DNA of 64,000 nucleotides from the NCBI GenBank assembly GCA_016987375.1, contig PJRA01000313.1:1767623-1831622 (forward strand). Reading direction: 5' to 3'. The notes under the pieces were generated by a model that was given only the letters and a program-made list of their open reading frames with translations, was not told the DNA's origin and searched no databases. The translations under genes were made by a program, and so were the position numbers. This document shows positions 1-11,232 of this stretch, one piece after another (the stretch's first letter is position 1; each line of letters opens with the position of its first letter). Source of the DNA: Brachionus koreanus (lineage: Eukaryota > Rotifera > Eurotatoria > Ploima > Brachionidae).

Positions 1-2127
1 TGCCAGCTTGGATACTTCGATAATTTTTTCTAAATCAACTTCTTCATTTAATCCAAATGAAATATTTTCTTTTACGGTTCCTAAACAAAATTTTTGCCAA
101 AAATATCAAAATACAATGACAAAATTTGAAATTACCACCAAAAAGAACAGGCTCTTGGCTAACAAGCGCAATTTTAGAATGAAGCCAATTAGTATTAATT
201 GATTTGAGATCGAAATTACTAGGACCAAGAGTAATTGATCCTGTCAAGGGATCGTAAAATCGTTCAATCAGGGCAAAAACAGTTGATTTTCCGCCCCCGC
301 TTGGACCAACTAAAGCAATCGTTTTACCCTTTTCAATTTTTAGAGAAATATCTGTTAAAACTTTAGTTTCTGGTCTAGTTGGATATGAAAAATCGACATT
401 GCTAAATTCAACTGAGCCATCGAAAGAGTCTTCATCAGTTGGAGCAATACCACTATTTAATTTTATCAAAGGATCTCGGTCTAAAAGCTCAAAAATTCTT
501 TGTGAAGCACCCAAAGCTTGCATAAAATCACCATAAACACTGCTCAAAAAAGCAAACGCCATTGCTACTTGTAGAGTATACATTAAAAAAGAAGCTAGAA
601 TGCCAGTGGATATTTTTTTATCATGCACCAATTTTCCACCATACCACAAAACTAATGCTAAAGCACACCCACTAATCATGCCAACAAAACCCATGAAACC
701 ACCCTGTGCCACTGCTAGTTTTTTTCCTATGTCAAAACTTTTGCCAATGTTGACCTCATATTCTTTTGACATTTTAGACTCAGCAGCAAAAGATCGAACA
801 GTTCTCATAGAACTTATGGTCTCTTCAGCCACCACACTGCTTGCGGCTAATTCATCTTGGAATTTTTTCTTTAATTTTTTTAGATAACGCCCGTACTGGA
901 CAGTAAGCAAAGAAATTATTGGTATTACACCGATTAATAAACCGCTTAGAGATGGTTCTAGAGAGAACATGAATATTATAGAGCCTATTATTTGTAAAAA
1001 GTATCTGGCGAACATGCTTATATTTGTGGTGACTGCGCTTTGTAATACTTGAGTATCACTTGATATTCGACTAGTAAGTTCTCCTGTTCGACTAGTATCG
1101 AAAAAAGTAATATCTGATTTAATAATTGCATTGAATACTTGACGTCTAAGTCTAGCAACTACTCTCTGACCAGCCACCTCAAACAACCATGATCTAATAC
1201 CACTGGCAAACGAACCAAGTATATATATTCCCAGCAAATAAAATATATATTTGTTCATCTGAGTCAAATCGGTATAGTTTACTGCTGAATCAACTACAGA
1301 GCCAAAAAAATATGGAGATACTATATTTGTAAATGATGAAATAATAAGCATTATAAATGCGGTAAATATATAAAATCTTTCTGGATATGAGAGACTAATC
1401 AAGCGCTTTATATTAACACTTTTTTTATCATCAATAATTTGGGTATCATCGGCTATGGCTTTGGAGCATACAAATTTGCCAAAATTTCTCATAAATTTCC
1501 AGTTAAGAATTGAGAACAAAAATTCAATGAAACAAAAAACAAGTTCTGTGATTAGAATTGCATAAAAATAGGATGAGATGGGAAGTTTTTTATCTTCTTT
1601 TTTTGCTTTTATGTAAAGATTAGTGACAAAAACAAATTTTACCAAAATAAATGCTAATGATGCCATAGACATGATTAGATTAAAAATTTGCAGATATTTT
1701 TTTGCGGAACTGTCATTAGTCGAATAATCTGTGGTTTCAATTAAATTCTCGGTATCATCAGTATTAGTTGAAGTATGAACATCTACCAAATGGGATTTTT
1801 TGACCTGGTTGGCTGTTTTTATTGCTATTTTATAGCATGCTGATTCAATTTCGGTAATTAAAATGAAAATTATTAGAGCTTTGAAAGAGGAAAAAAACAC
1901 TATGTCAAAAATTGACTCAGTAAAATGGAATTTAATTATTTGGTCAAGTTCACTTTTTTCATCAATTGAGCTGCCTTTTAATATTGAAAATGCATTTAAG
2001 CAAAATTTTAAAATGGTTTTTGATATTTACCAATTATCCATAGAACAGTCAAAACTAACATGTCCAAAACAACCAAAAATCGAAACACATTTGAGTATCT
2101 TAAGCCTGGAAGCTTAATTCGAATCAT
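1..2127 (-). CDS. ABCB-family half transporter, TAPL/ABCB9-like (3' end outside window)
   Basis: Three exons on the minus strand are visible: 2127-2031, 1974-136 and 80-1, with introns of 56 and 55 bp. Phases agree at both junctions, and the reading frame runs off the window edge. The ATG at 2127 opens a hydrophobic N-terminus (MIRIKLPGLRYSNVF) that continues through exon 2 as extra membrane segments, like the TMD0 of TAPL/ABCB9. A six-helix ABC membrane domain follows, with the intracellular loop motif FFDTSRTGELTSR. The nucleotide-binding domain then begins, with Walker A GPSGGGKST and Q-loop LVSQEPVLF. The signature motif and Walker B lie beyond the edge. Family knowledge: ABCB half transporters dimerise to export peptides or other solutes across lysosomal, ER or mitochondrial membranes. 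The TMD0-like N-terminus favours TAPL over ABCB8/10, but this is an inference. Confidence 0.88.
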
Positions 2128-2808
2128 TTTATTTTTAAATTAAATTGAAAATAAAAAAAGTTAAAAATACAACAGACAATGATGATCGATTATATAATAT
2201 GTTTCATCTAAAAATGACAAATTTTTTTGGTGAGTTTGAAATTTTTCAGTCAATTTTGATTACTAAAAATGAGTAAATTAAATTTCTATTTCTACATTTT
2301 TGCAAGCAAATACCTAGATTTTCAAGCAAATCAAACTTAAATTTATGTTAATGCTAATTTTTATTTTTGGAGACTGATAATAATTATTTATTATTTTAAG
2401 TTCGGGAAAATATTTTATTTTTATGTGGATTCTAGTTGATCAAATATGAACAAATGTTAATTTTAATTTAGGAAAAGTTTTTTTTGAGCTTAAAAATTCA
2501 ACTTTTTAATTTTTTGATGTAAAAAATTACTACAAAAAAAGCTCTAAAATTTGAATAAAAATCACCCTGCTTAGCTGTAAAATTATACTGAATCTAGTGT
2601 TGATAATAAAAGTGTTCATTTTTGAATAGCTTTTGTAGCTTTCATAAAAAGCTCGATTATATAAAAAAGTGATCATTTTGCCATTAATTTCATTAAAATT
2701 GAAATATCTTAAATTAAATTCAATTATAAGCTTTGAAAAAATTTTAAAATCGACCAAAATGCAAATTAGAATTTTTTTAATCTTAAGTAATTATTAAGCT
2801 AGTTAAAT
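2128..2808. other. AT-rich intergenic spacer
   Basis: No gene is supported here. About 2555-2800 resembles about 8780-9060 upstream of the second chitin-binding gene (shared short blocks around AATAAAAATCAC and ATAAGCTTTRGARAA). The duplication of the two genes therefore seems to include their 5' flank. Confidence 0.5.
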
Positions 2809-3931
2809 ATGGATTTTGATTATGAATTAAATAAAGGTATTGTGTTAAAAACATGTGTCGCATTAAGTAATCCATGCCGAAAAGGAATAAATGGAAATCA
2901 ATTTCATGCCCATCCAGAATCTAATTCAAAATACATAACTTGTGGTCAATGGGGTCAAATGTACATATTTGATTGTGGACAAGGACTGATTTGGGATCCG
3001 ATAAAAAAAGCATGTGAATTCGAATTTTTTCAAAATTTTGCAGATTCGTCTAATAGATCAAATGAGTTTGATTTTCAGCAAATAAAGTTCAGAAATTCTG
3101 ATGGGCACAGTCAAAAACTCTTAGCACTGATTGAAAAAAATGATAATGATTTCAAAATCAAAAATAAACTCAAAATTGTGACTAAATGCAGTGTAAAAAT
3201 TTATATTCAAATTAATTTGATTTTAATTTTGTTTTAAAGATGGCTCAATGTCCTGAAAGTTTGATTTGTGCTGAAGCAAGTAATTGTGAAACATGTAATC
3301 CACTATGTTTTCCCCCAGGAAATTTTAACTTTTCGAGTGGTGTTAGTTTAAGCTGTTTAGACATCACTTGTCCATCTAATTCCGCTTGTTTAGTCGATAG
3401 TGCAGATAATTTACTAAAATGTTCAACCATTGAAAAAGCTCCAGAGAAAGAATTTGATGTTGCTTTAAGCAATTCACCTGATGGATTTAAATCTAAAGAT
3501 TTTCTTTTATCAAGTTCCAAAAATAAAAATTTGGATAATTCTAGCTCTATCACAGAAATTATGAATGAAAATAAATCAAAAATGGAGAATCAGTTATCAA
3601 ATTCAAATTTTATTATCAGAAGATGTTCGGTAAAAATAAACTTTATTTTAATAAATTTAATCTAAATCAAAATAATTAGATGGTAAAATGTCCAGTGGGA
3701 CTTGTGTGTGCTGAAGCAACAAATTGTATAACATGTAGTCCTCTATGTTTTCCACCTAATCAATTCGATTTAACAAAAGCAATAAGACCTAGTTGTGAGG
3801 TAAAAGAAAATTCAATAATATAAATTTAAAATGGTTAAAAATTAAATTTTTGAATCAAGAGTGTTTCATGTCCAGATCAGTTGAAATGCTTTACAGATTT
3901 CAAAGAAAACAACATGAAATGTATTATTTGA
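2809..3931 (+). CDS. Chitin-binding, cysteine-rich secreted-type protein, copy 1 (shorter paralog)
   Basis: The four-exon model is 2809-3192, 3240-3629, 3680-3799 and 3860-3931, and splice phases are consistent to the stop TGA. Exon 1 carries a peritrophin-A/CBM14-like segment with the NPCRKG, HPES and FDCGQGL motifs. Exons 2-3 encode cysteine-rich repeats starting AQCPESLICAEA and VKCPVGLVCAEA with a CNPLCFPPGNF-type core, and exon 4 gives a final short cysteine unit. Compared with copy 2 (9120-11232) it lacks the Thr-rich linkers and the antistasin-like region. No signal peptide is visible at the ATG at 2809. Where copy 2 has a splice acceptor (TGTAGCGCG), this copy reads TGTGTCGCA, so the 5' exon junction may be lost. 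It could be a functional shortened paralog or a decaying copy; the rest of the frame is intact. The role (binding chitin in a cuticle or gut lining) is inferred from the domain. Confidence 0.7.
3615..3803 (+). repeat. Near-identical tract shared with 10914-11102
   Basis: This 189-bp block covers the end of exon 2, a whole 50-bp intron, and exon 3 of the chitin-binding gene. It matches copy 2 at all but two positions, intron included, although the genes are well diverged on either side. Confidence 0.9.
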
Positions 3932-5382
3932 AAAATTGAAATTTATTCTTGTTTTTATTTTAATTTCTTGTTTCTAATTTTTAAGTTTTTTATAAGATGA
4001 TTTTAGTAAAAAAACTTATAACAATTATGACTTTTTTCATTTAAAAGTAAAAGTATTCTTCTCACTTAGATTAAATTTTTATAAAAAACTCTTTAATTCA
4101 AAAAATTTTTTCAGCTAGAATTCCAATGAAAAATGAGTATTCAAACCACTTTTAAAATAATTCAGACACCTCTTATGTCTACCACTGTTGACATTAAAAA
4201 AAATAAATTAGTCCTTTAAATCTTAAAAATACATAAATAATAAATTAAATATTTAATTGTAAATTTGAATTTTAGTCATTCAATATTGAAATATTAAGCA
4301 ACTGGTTAAATTACATTGATTATTTGCTGTTTTGAGGATAATTTTCGATTAATTAATTGAAATAATCAAAAAAAATCGACAAAAATGATATTTCTGATTT
4401 TTAGGAATGACTGTTTGATCTCATTTTTATTCATTTGTGATATAAAAAATGCTTTATCATCATTATCCTCTTTTCAAATTTTCTAAATCTAATTCTAATT
4501 ATTTCTTATACTAAATTTTAATTTATTTTAGCCACTTTTCTTTTTTACTTAAATTTTCATTTAAATCATTAGTTAAAGTATATTTTTAAACAAAAAAAAT
4601 AGCTAATTTTTATTTCTAAAATTTAAACAAAACTTAAACTCGCTCTATTTCACTAAAAATTTGAATTTAAAATTTGAATATACTTGCAATATTAACTTAA
4701 AATTATTTCTTATTTGAAATCGAAAGCAATATCGAATTTTTTCAATGTTATTTCAATAGGAGATACATTTTGTTATTCATACATAATAAAATTAAACCAT
4801 ATTAACTTAAAATTTAAAATTAATCAATATAAATATGAGAATACAGTATCAAATTGTTAAAGACTATTAAAAAATACATTTAATTAGAGGAATAATCAAA
4901 ATTTGACAAAATAAAAAAAGCAAGAAGCGGTATAATTTTTAGTGATACAGAAGAATTTGTAAGCATTTAAATAATATATCTTGTGTAAAGCAGTCTTATT
5001 AGATTTGAATAAATGGACAAACAAAAATTAAAAAAAGTGTATTTCGAATTATAAATTTTCAAAATTTTTGTATTTTTCTAGTAATAAAAATGATTTTAAA
5101 TTGAAATAATAATTTAAAAATATTTCTTAATGTTTTTTAATAATGCTTATTATGCTTTATCATTGCAAATTTAATAAATAACGAAACATAAATTTTTTTA
5201 AATGCTTACTTGCTAATTTTACCTAAATGTCTGAAAATTAATAACATTGATAAGGGCTTTTTTAAATTTAAAAATGGTCAATATTGAATTATTATTTGTT
5301 TAAAGATTAGAAAAATTTTTAAACTTGAATTTTAATGCAGTTTAATTAGATAGAATTTATTTATTCAAAAATGATTGATTTC
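3932..5382. other. AT-rich intergenic spacer
   Basis: Low-complexity A/T sequence with no convincing exon, RNA gene or repeat on either strand. The first ~80 bp resemble the 3' flank of copy 2 and are probably untranslated sequence. Confidence 0.5.
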
Positions 5383-6564
5383 TTAGCTGAAAAGCCATTC
5401 GAAAGCTTCTGAAAATTCTTTATTCCAAAACCATTCACTGTGTGTTCCATATGATCTTATATTATATTTTATTTTTTCATAATCATTTTGAGCTAATTTG
5501 TAGATCATTTTTTGCATATTGCTGACCATCGTTGAACTTCCTTCCATTTCACCACATACAAAATAAAATTTTGTATCAACCAATTTGATTGTATTGCTTG
5601 ACTCAACAATATCAAAAATTGTTTCATTAAACCAAAAAGAAGGTGAAAATATAGCTAGCTTACTAAAAACATTTTGGTTTTTAAAACCTGCATAGAATGT
5701 CATTAAACCGCCCAAAGAACTTCCAGCTAACCCAGTATACTCTCTATTTGGTTTTGTGCGAAAATTTTGATCAATAAATGGCTTTACATAATTAATCAAA
5801 AATTCAACATATTTATCTCCTTTGCCTCCACCATAATTAAGATTTGGGTAAGGAGTTAATTCATCTATGCGTTCCAGTTTCGTTTCTAAACCAACTACTA
5901 TTGAAAAGTGCTTACCTCCAAGAAAATTGTTTTGCATTATTTCATCTATACCCCATTCTTCGACAAAACTAGTGGCCTTGTCGAACAAGTTTTGAGCATC
6001 ATGCATATAAAGAACAGGATATGATTTTAAAGAAGTAAAATAATCTGGAGGAAGATATATCCAAATTGTTTTAGTCGTATTGAATTGAGGATAAGGAAAC
6101 CTAGTATCTATGATAAAAACATTTCCAGACACTGAATGATCTCCGTTAAAGTCATTCCATCCACTTACCTTTATTAAATGAGTTTGTTTATTGTTGGTCA
6201 AAATTTTTAGGTTTCTATTTGACATAAGACCATTGTTTACTGTAGTCTCAACGTTTGACCAAAGACCTCTTGTTAATTTATATTGATAATCACCTTGAGG
6301 AAGGTCTATATTTAGTTTGAATATATTGTTTGACAATCTTATGAATTTATATTTTGGATGATCAGGCTGCCAATTATTAAATGAACCTGCTAGATAAATG
6401 TCCTCTTTAAGTGGCGTGTAACATCTTGGAACTTCTATAATATTAAATTCTATTTCAACGCTTTGAAAACATTTCAAGGCTAAAATCATATATATTTTAT
6501 TTTATAACAAAATAAATTAACATCGAATACTTGTTAGAAAAAGAAAAATCAACAAATTTTTCAT
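5383..6564 (-). CDS. Secreted alpha/beta-hydrolase (esterase D / enterochelin-esterase type) with N-terminal carbohydrate-binding module
   Basis: There are two exons: a short signal-peptide exon 6564-6531 (MKNLLIFLFLT), a 51-bp intron, then 6479-5383. Phases match and the protein has 376 residues. After the signal peptide comes a CBM20/CBM48-like beta-sandwich with the hallmark YLAGSFNNWQP and later YQYKLTRG. The C-terminal two thirds are a PF00756-type esterase: YMHDAQNLFD, nucleophile elbow GLAGSSLGG (Ser), YFVCGEMEG (probable acidic residue) and GTHSEWFW (catalytic His). Family knowledge: such enzymes hydrolyse esters such as acylated sugars or siderophores, and starch-binding-type modules bring them to glucans. 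The substrate here is unknown. This architecture is mostly bacterial, so horizontal transfer is plausible; the intron and signal exon show adaptation to a eukaryotic genome. Confidence 0.85.
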
Positions 6565-6712
6565 TTTTTTTTAAATAAATATTTTAATCTTTAAGACTTT
6601 ATTTTTTATGTATTTTAGATTCTTATCAATTTTAAAAATGATGTTTCGATTTAGATAAAACTTTTAAAACAATACAAAAATGCATAATAGAAACAGAAAT
6701 TATTTAAAAAAT

Positions 6713-7376
6713 TTATCTCAGGATCATTTTTTCTTCTTGATCTTGCTTTGATTTAGAAAAAGCTGCAACTGATTGAACAAAATCAGTAAATTGATTTCGA
6801 AAATCTTCACTTTCGCTTTCCATATTTGATTTTATTTTTTTTATACTATCAAATAAATTGCCTAATTTGCTTGCATTTGGGGAGGCTGTTTCTGTCTCAT
6901 ATTTATTTTCAATAACCAAGCAGCATTCTTCTCTAATTCCTGAATTTTGTACAAAATGAGTAAACCATTGATTTAGCTCTTTTGGATGATCTACTTCATA
7001 TGGGTTGAACACAAAAACGACACCGTTGGCATCATGAGAAAGAGCTGTCCAGCAATTTTCATATCTTAAATTTTAATCTGAATTTTTTGCAATAAAATAA
7101 TAGTAAAAAATACTTTAAGTCTCCACTACAATCCCAAAGCTCGATTTCGACTTTTTCTCTTCTATTGCTTATTTTAGTGTCTTGTTCCATTTCTAATATC
7201 CTGCATCCAATTGTTGGGATATATTCAGTTCCGATACTATCACCAGCATCGGAAAGAAAATTTGAAATGGCTGTTTTGCCTGCCTAGAATAAGAGAAAAT
7301 TTAATTTAGAGATTTTGTTTTTTCAATAATCAATTACTCTAATTGGTCCAACCACTGGTATCTTGATTTTGAACAT
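6713..7376 (-). CDS. IFT22: Intraflagellar transport protein 22 (RABL5), small GTPase-like
   Basis: Three exons on the minus strand (7376-7338, 7283-7114, 7064-6713) encode 186 residues, close to the usual 185. The P-loop is split by the first intron and reads GPIRAGKT. It is followed by TEYIPTIGCRILE (switch region), ELWDCSGD (the DxxG-like switch II) and a domain matching IFT22 (WTALSHDANGVVFVFN, LNQWFTHF). The C-terminus has no prenylation cysteines, as in the family. IFT22 is a component of the IFT-B complex that builds cilia and flagella. Introns are 54 and 49 bp. A ciliated animal fits. Confidence 0.92.
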
Positions 7377-7856
7377 TTTAAATATGCAAGGCTTAAAATG
7401 TACAGTAATTTGAAAGAAAAAGATTTTTTCTTAAATCAAATTTTTCATGCTAACCTTGATATTAAATGGTACCTATGGTAACATATACAGTGTTCAATGG
7501 TAACAATGAATAGTCTGATTTTCATTTTAATTAAAAACTAAAAAAAAATTATTTCTCTTTAAATTTTGAAGGAGAAATAAATTACAAGATAAAAGTAAAA
7601 ATAGTTTAAAATTATTAATCAAATATTTTTTAAAAAATTTTGATTAATTTTAAATGACCGTTTATCTTAATTGAATGATATGCAAGCATACTTAGGAATT
7701 AATGATTGAAGACATATTCACATTATGAAAATATGGTTTATTTTATGATTAGATTTATTTTAACAAAAGTGCGGGCTTCAACCGCCAATATTTTGAAATT
7801 TTTTGTTGAATAAATTGAATGTGAAACAGTAAATTGGATAAATATTACAGCCCCTT

Positions 7857-8090
7857 TTAACACTAGTTTTAAAATTACAAACGAGCCAAAATGACTAGTT
7901 TTAAAATTTTTTAAATCCTAGTTTCTTTTGAATAGATATTTCTTATGAATACATCTTTTTTGATTTATGTAGATTTTAAAATTTTCTTTAAAAATAATAT
8001 TAGTTTATAAAATTATAATAGTTTTTTTTTATAAAATAATTTTAAATTAAAAAAAAAACGTGAATAAATGCTTGGTGTTTCTAATGTTAA
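7857..8090 (+). mobile_element. TTAA-flanked MITE (piggyBac-like), family A copy 1
   Basis: A 234-bp element bounded by TTAA on both sides. It starts TTAACACTAG and ends CTTGGTGTTTCTAATGTTAA. The interior (CTTTTTTGATTTATGTAGAT, then an ATAATATT block) is shared with the copies at 30740, 45376 and 61230. It has no coding capacity and its ends are the most worn of the four copies. Confidence 0.8.
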
Positions 8091-8190
8091 ATGAAATAAG
8101 AAATTTAATTTTTATAATCTGTAATCAATATTCGAAAATTAATAAAAAAATTTTTTTGAGAAAATTTTGTGATTTACAAACTTGAGATTG

Positions 8191-8411
8191 TAATTAGTGC
8201 TGAGTACCGTCAGTGGTGGCCAATAGACTGCCTAAGCTTGGTGTAGGCGTTTTTGATGGCCGTGTACAAAAATAAAACTAAGATTAAATAATTGAGTATA
8301 AGATAAATAGTTAATCTTGAGAAAAAAAAATATATCCGCTGCGGCTATCAAGACGTCTAACAAGTTTTTGCGGTCTATTAGTTGCCTCCGTCGGTACCAA
8401 ATACTAATTTA
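8191..8411. mobile_element. GC-richer inverted-repeat MITE, family B copy 1
   Basis: Imperfect terminal inverted repeats of about 70 bp face each other: the left end has GAGTACCGTCAGTGG and the right end, reverse-complemented, has TTGGTACCGACGGAGG. The block is markedly richer in G and C than its surroundings. A related element lies at 42209-42424. Confidence 0.65.
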
Positions 8412-9119
8412 ATCATTATAAATCTTATTAATTAAGAAATAATTAAATTTTGGAAAAATTATTCAAAAAATTAAAAAAAAATTTAAGCTTAAATAAAATA
8501 AACAGATTTTTATAGAATGTAAGATGCACAATTTTTGTAGACATTTCATAACTTTCTTTTGTAGCAAATTTCATCAAGACTAATTTTTTTCACGAAAATG
8601 GTTTTTCAGTAATTCATTTTCTGAGGAACTAGTCCAATAAAATAAATAAACTAATAAGAATAAAAAATTGAAAAGTTTTTCCATTATTTTTTTTCATTTA
8701 TTCGATTATTTGATAAACAAGTCTGGTTTGAATTTGAATTTTAAAATTAATCTTTTCTACAATAAACTTCAACTTTTTTTAAATAAAAATCACTTTGTTT
8801 AGCTATAGAAATTTAACTGAGTTAAATGATAATTGTTTTTTTAACTGTAGTCTTTTTCTGAACGATGAATAGCTAGAAGTTGTATTTAAAAACTCGCTTA
8901 GTATAGGAGTGCATACCACTCTTCTTTTTCAAGCATTTTAAATAAATTTTATATTTTTTTGTCTAGATTTATAATATAAGCTTTAGAGAATTTGAATATA
9001 TCACTATGCTATTAAGAAAGCTTATAATTTTAAGTAATGAATCAAACTAAAAAATAAACTTAATTAGTCTAATTTTTATCTATTAAAAATTGTTCAGGTG
9101 TTTTTTTAAATATATGTAG

Positions 9120-11232
9120 CGCGTTGAAGAACCCATGTCGAAAAGGGTTAACGGGTAATCATTTTTACCCTCATCCAGAATCGGCGTCAAAATATATTCA
9201 TTGTAGTCAGTGGGGACAAATGTTCGTTTTTGATTGTGGTAAAGGTTTAGTATGGGATAACTCAAAAAATACTTGCGAACGAAAAGATATTTTCCATTTT
9301 TTCCAAAATTTTCCGAATTCGCTGCACACAACAACTCGATTTAATTTAAATCGACCAAATTCAGCTATTCAAGCATCTGTTGCTCCAGTAAACCCAGCAA
9401 CAAGAATAATCACCAATTTACCAACACAAGGTTCTAATTTTCAAACGATTACTTCAACTACAAGAAGTCCAATTTTGCAAAACAATGCCAATATAGCTTC
9501 ACAAATGTTTACTTTTCCATCTACTGTATTTGCCACAGCATTTAGACCAACAACTGCAAGACCACCGATAACAACCGCAACTATGCAATCATTCACTCAA
9601 AAAGCAATTACCAAAGCTTTTACATTAGCTCCTACGACCAGTCAAGCTACACTTGTCCAGGCTACAGCTCAATCATTAATTCCTAGTATTTCTCAAAATT
9701 CTCAATCTATTCAAGCATCGTCAGATGATTGTAAAGTGTTTTCGGTTTCAGGCTCAATGATTCCTTCAGTTAACGGCTTTTATACTAGGCTTAGCCCAGA
9801 TATTATCAGAAGATCGGATAATTTTAGAATTCCAGGTCTAATTGTTCATCTTGATAGATCACTTTGGTGTTTGACATTAGCTTTTTCGTTTACTGATTTG
9901 AATTCAATTAATAAAGAACTTATTAAATCGCAATGTGGTCCGAACGCTGATTGCTGTATGCTAATAAGCAACTCACCAGATAACTTAGATGTGACTGATC
10001 CTCAACGTGAATGGCAACTTAATTTGCTTAATTCAAAAGGAAAGAATGATAGATCAATTAAATTCAATTGTGATAATCAAAAAAAATGTCCAATAATACC
10101 ATTTTGTCCACCCGAATGTCTAAAAACTGTTGATGGATGTGAAGTTTGTGAATGCGATGGAAAACCATTTTTTGATATCAGCTTGCAAAATAATGTTGCA
10201 TCTGGGCAAAAAATTTTAGCTTTGGCAAATAAGAACGAAAAGCCAAAAGTTCAAGAAGCTGAAATTCACAGAAGACTTGAAATAATTACAAAGTGCAATG
10301 TAAAAGATATTTGAAATTTTTTATTCAAAAATTATTTAATTATTTATTTTAGATGGTTCAATGTCCTGAAGGATTTATTTGCGCTGAAGCTAAAAACTGT
10401 CCAACATGCAATCCACTATGCTTTCCTCCTGGAAATTTTAATATTTCAAGCGCCGTTAAATTAAAATGTCAAGATGTTACTTGTCCATCAAATTCTAAAT
10501 GTTTAATTGATAAAGCTGATGAGTTATTAAAATGCATGACTGTTGAAATAATCCAACCTACACAAAGAGAACTAGATATTCAAGCTTTAGTTCAATTTCA
10601 TGATACGCAATTTGATCAAATTTCAAATCAGCAACCATTCCAATTTAGAGCTAATAACCAGATTTTACCAATTTCTGTACCAACCACAACTACGACTACA
10701 ACCACTACTACCACACCAACTACAACTACCACAACTACTACAACTACCACAACTACCACAACTACCACAACTACTACAACTACCACAACTACTACAACTA
10801 CCACAACCACTTCAACTTCTACCACTACTACTACACCAGTCACAACTACCACAGTTAAAATTAAATTGTTTTCACCAACCATGGGAGACCAGCTTTTAAG
10901 TTCGAATTTCACAATCAGAAGATGTTCGGTAAAAATAAACTTTATTTTAATAAATTTAATCTAAATCAAAATAATTAGATGGTAAAATGTCCAGTGGGAC
11001 TTGTGTGTGCTGAAGCAACAAATTGTTTAACATGTAGTCCACTATGTTTTCCACCTAATCAATTCGATTTAACAAAAGCAATAAGACCTAGTTGTGAGGT
11101 AATTTAAAAAATTTTAAATAATGCATTGATATTTTAATCTAATAAAAAAAATCTATTTAGACTATCAATTGTCCTGGTAACTCAAAATGCTTCGCAGATA
11201 TCAATGAAAACAATTTAAAATGTATTGTTTAA
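9120..11232 (+). CDS. Chitin-binding, mucin-like, antistasin-like secreted protein, copy 2 (5' exon not located)
   Basis: The exons are 9120-10299, 10353-10928, 10979-11098 and 11161-11232, all in phase; the splice acceptor at 9118-9119 implies an upstream signal-peptide exon. Order of parts: a CBM14/peritrophin-A segment (NPCRKG, HPES, FDCGKGL); a Thr/Ser/Gln-rich linker; a domain starting DDCKVFSVSG; an antistasin-like cysteine cluster (CPPECLKTVDGCEVCECDG); a cysteine unit (VQCPEGFICAEA); an almost pure threonine tract from ACN-codon repeats at about 10680-10850; and two more cysteine units. The Thr tract should be heavily O-glycosylated. The design fits a mucous or peritrophic/cuticular chitin-binding protein. 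It is a paralog of 2809-3931 and much longer. Confidence 0.82.
10680..10858 (+). repeat. ACN trinucleotide tract encoding poly-threonine
   Basis: A run of ACA/ACT/ACC codons codes nearly uninterrupted threonine inside chitin-binding copy 2. The antisense strand is open as a poly-valine frame, which is an artefact of the repeat. Length is probably polymorphic. Confidence 0.9.
10914..11102 (+). repeat. Near-identical tract shared with 3615-3803
   Basis: Partner of the 189-bp tract in copy 1, with two differences by eye and the intron unchanged. Confidence 0.9.

Larger units (their letters stand above)
7377..9119. other. Intergenic region with two MITEs and the 5' flank of chitin-binding copy 2
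   Basis: Apart from the two inverted-repeat elements listed separately, no gene is visible. The signal-peptide exon of the downstream chitin-binding gene should lie here but could not be placed with confidence. Confidence 0.5.

Noticed and set aside
8..202. Plus-strand open frame at the window start
   Set aside because: It is antisense to the ABC transporter's nucleotide-binding domain and intron, and has no protein-like pattern.
2530..2757. Minus-strand 75-residue frame
   Set aside because: Phe/Ile/Asn-rich A/T noise, with no homology pattern, good start context or splice partner.
10628..10912. Antisense poly-valine frame (and the shifted plus-strand Leu/Gln/Pro frame at 10600-10899)
   Set aside because: Both arise from the ACN repeat that encodes poly-threonine in the real frame.
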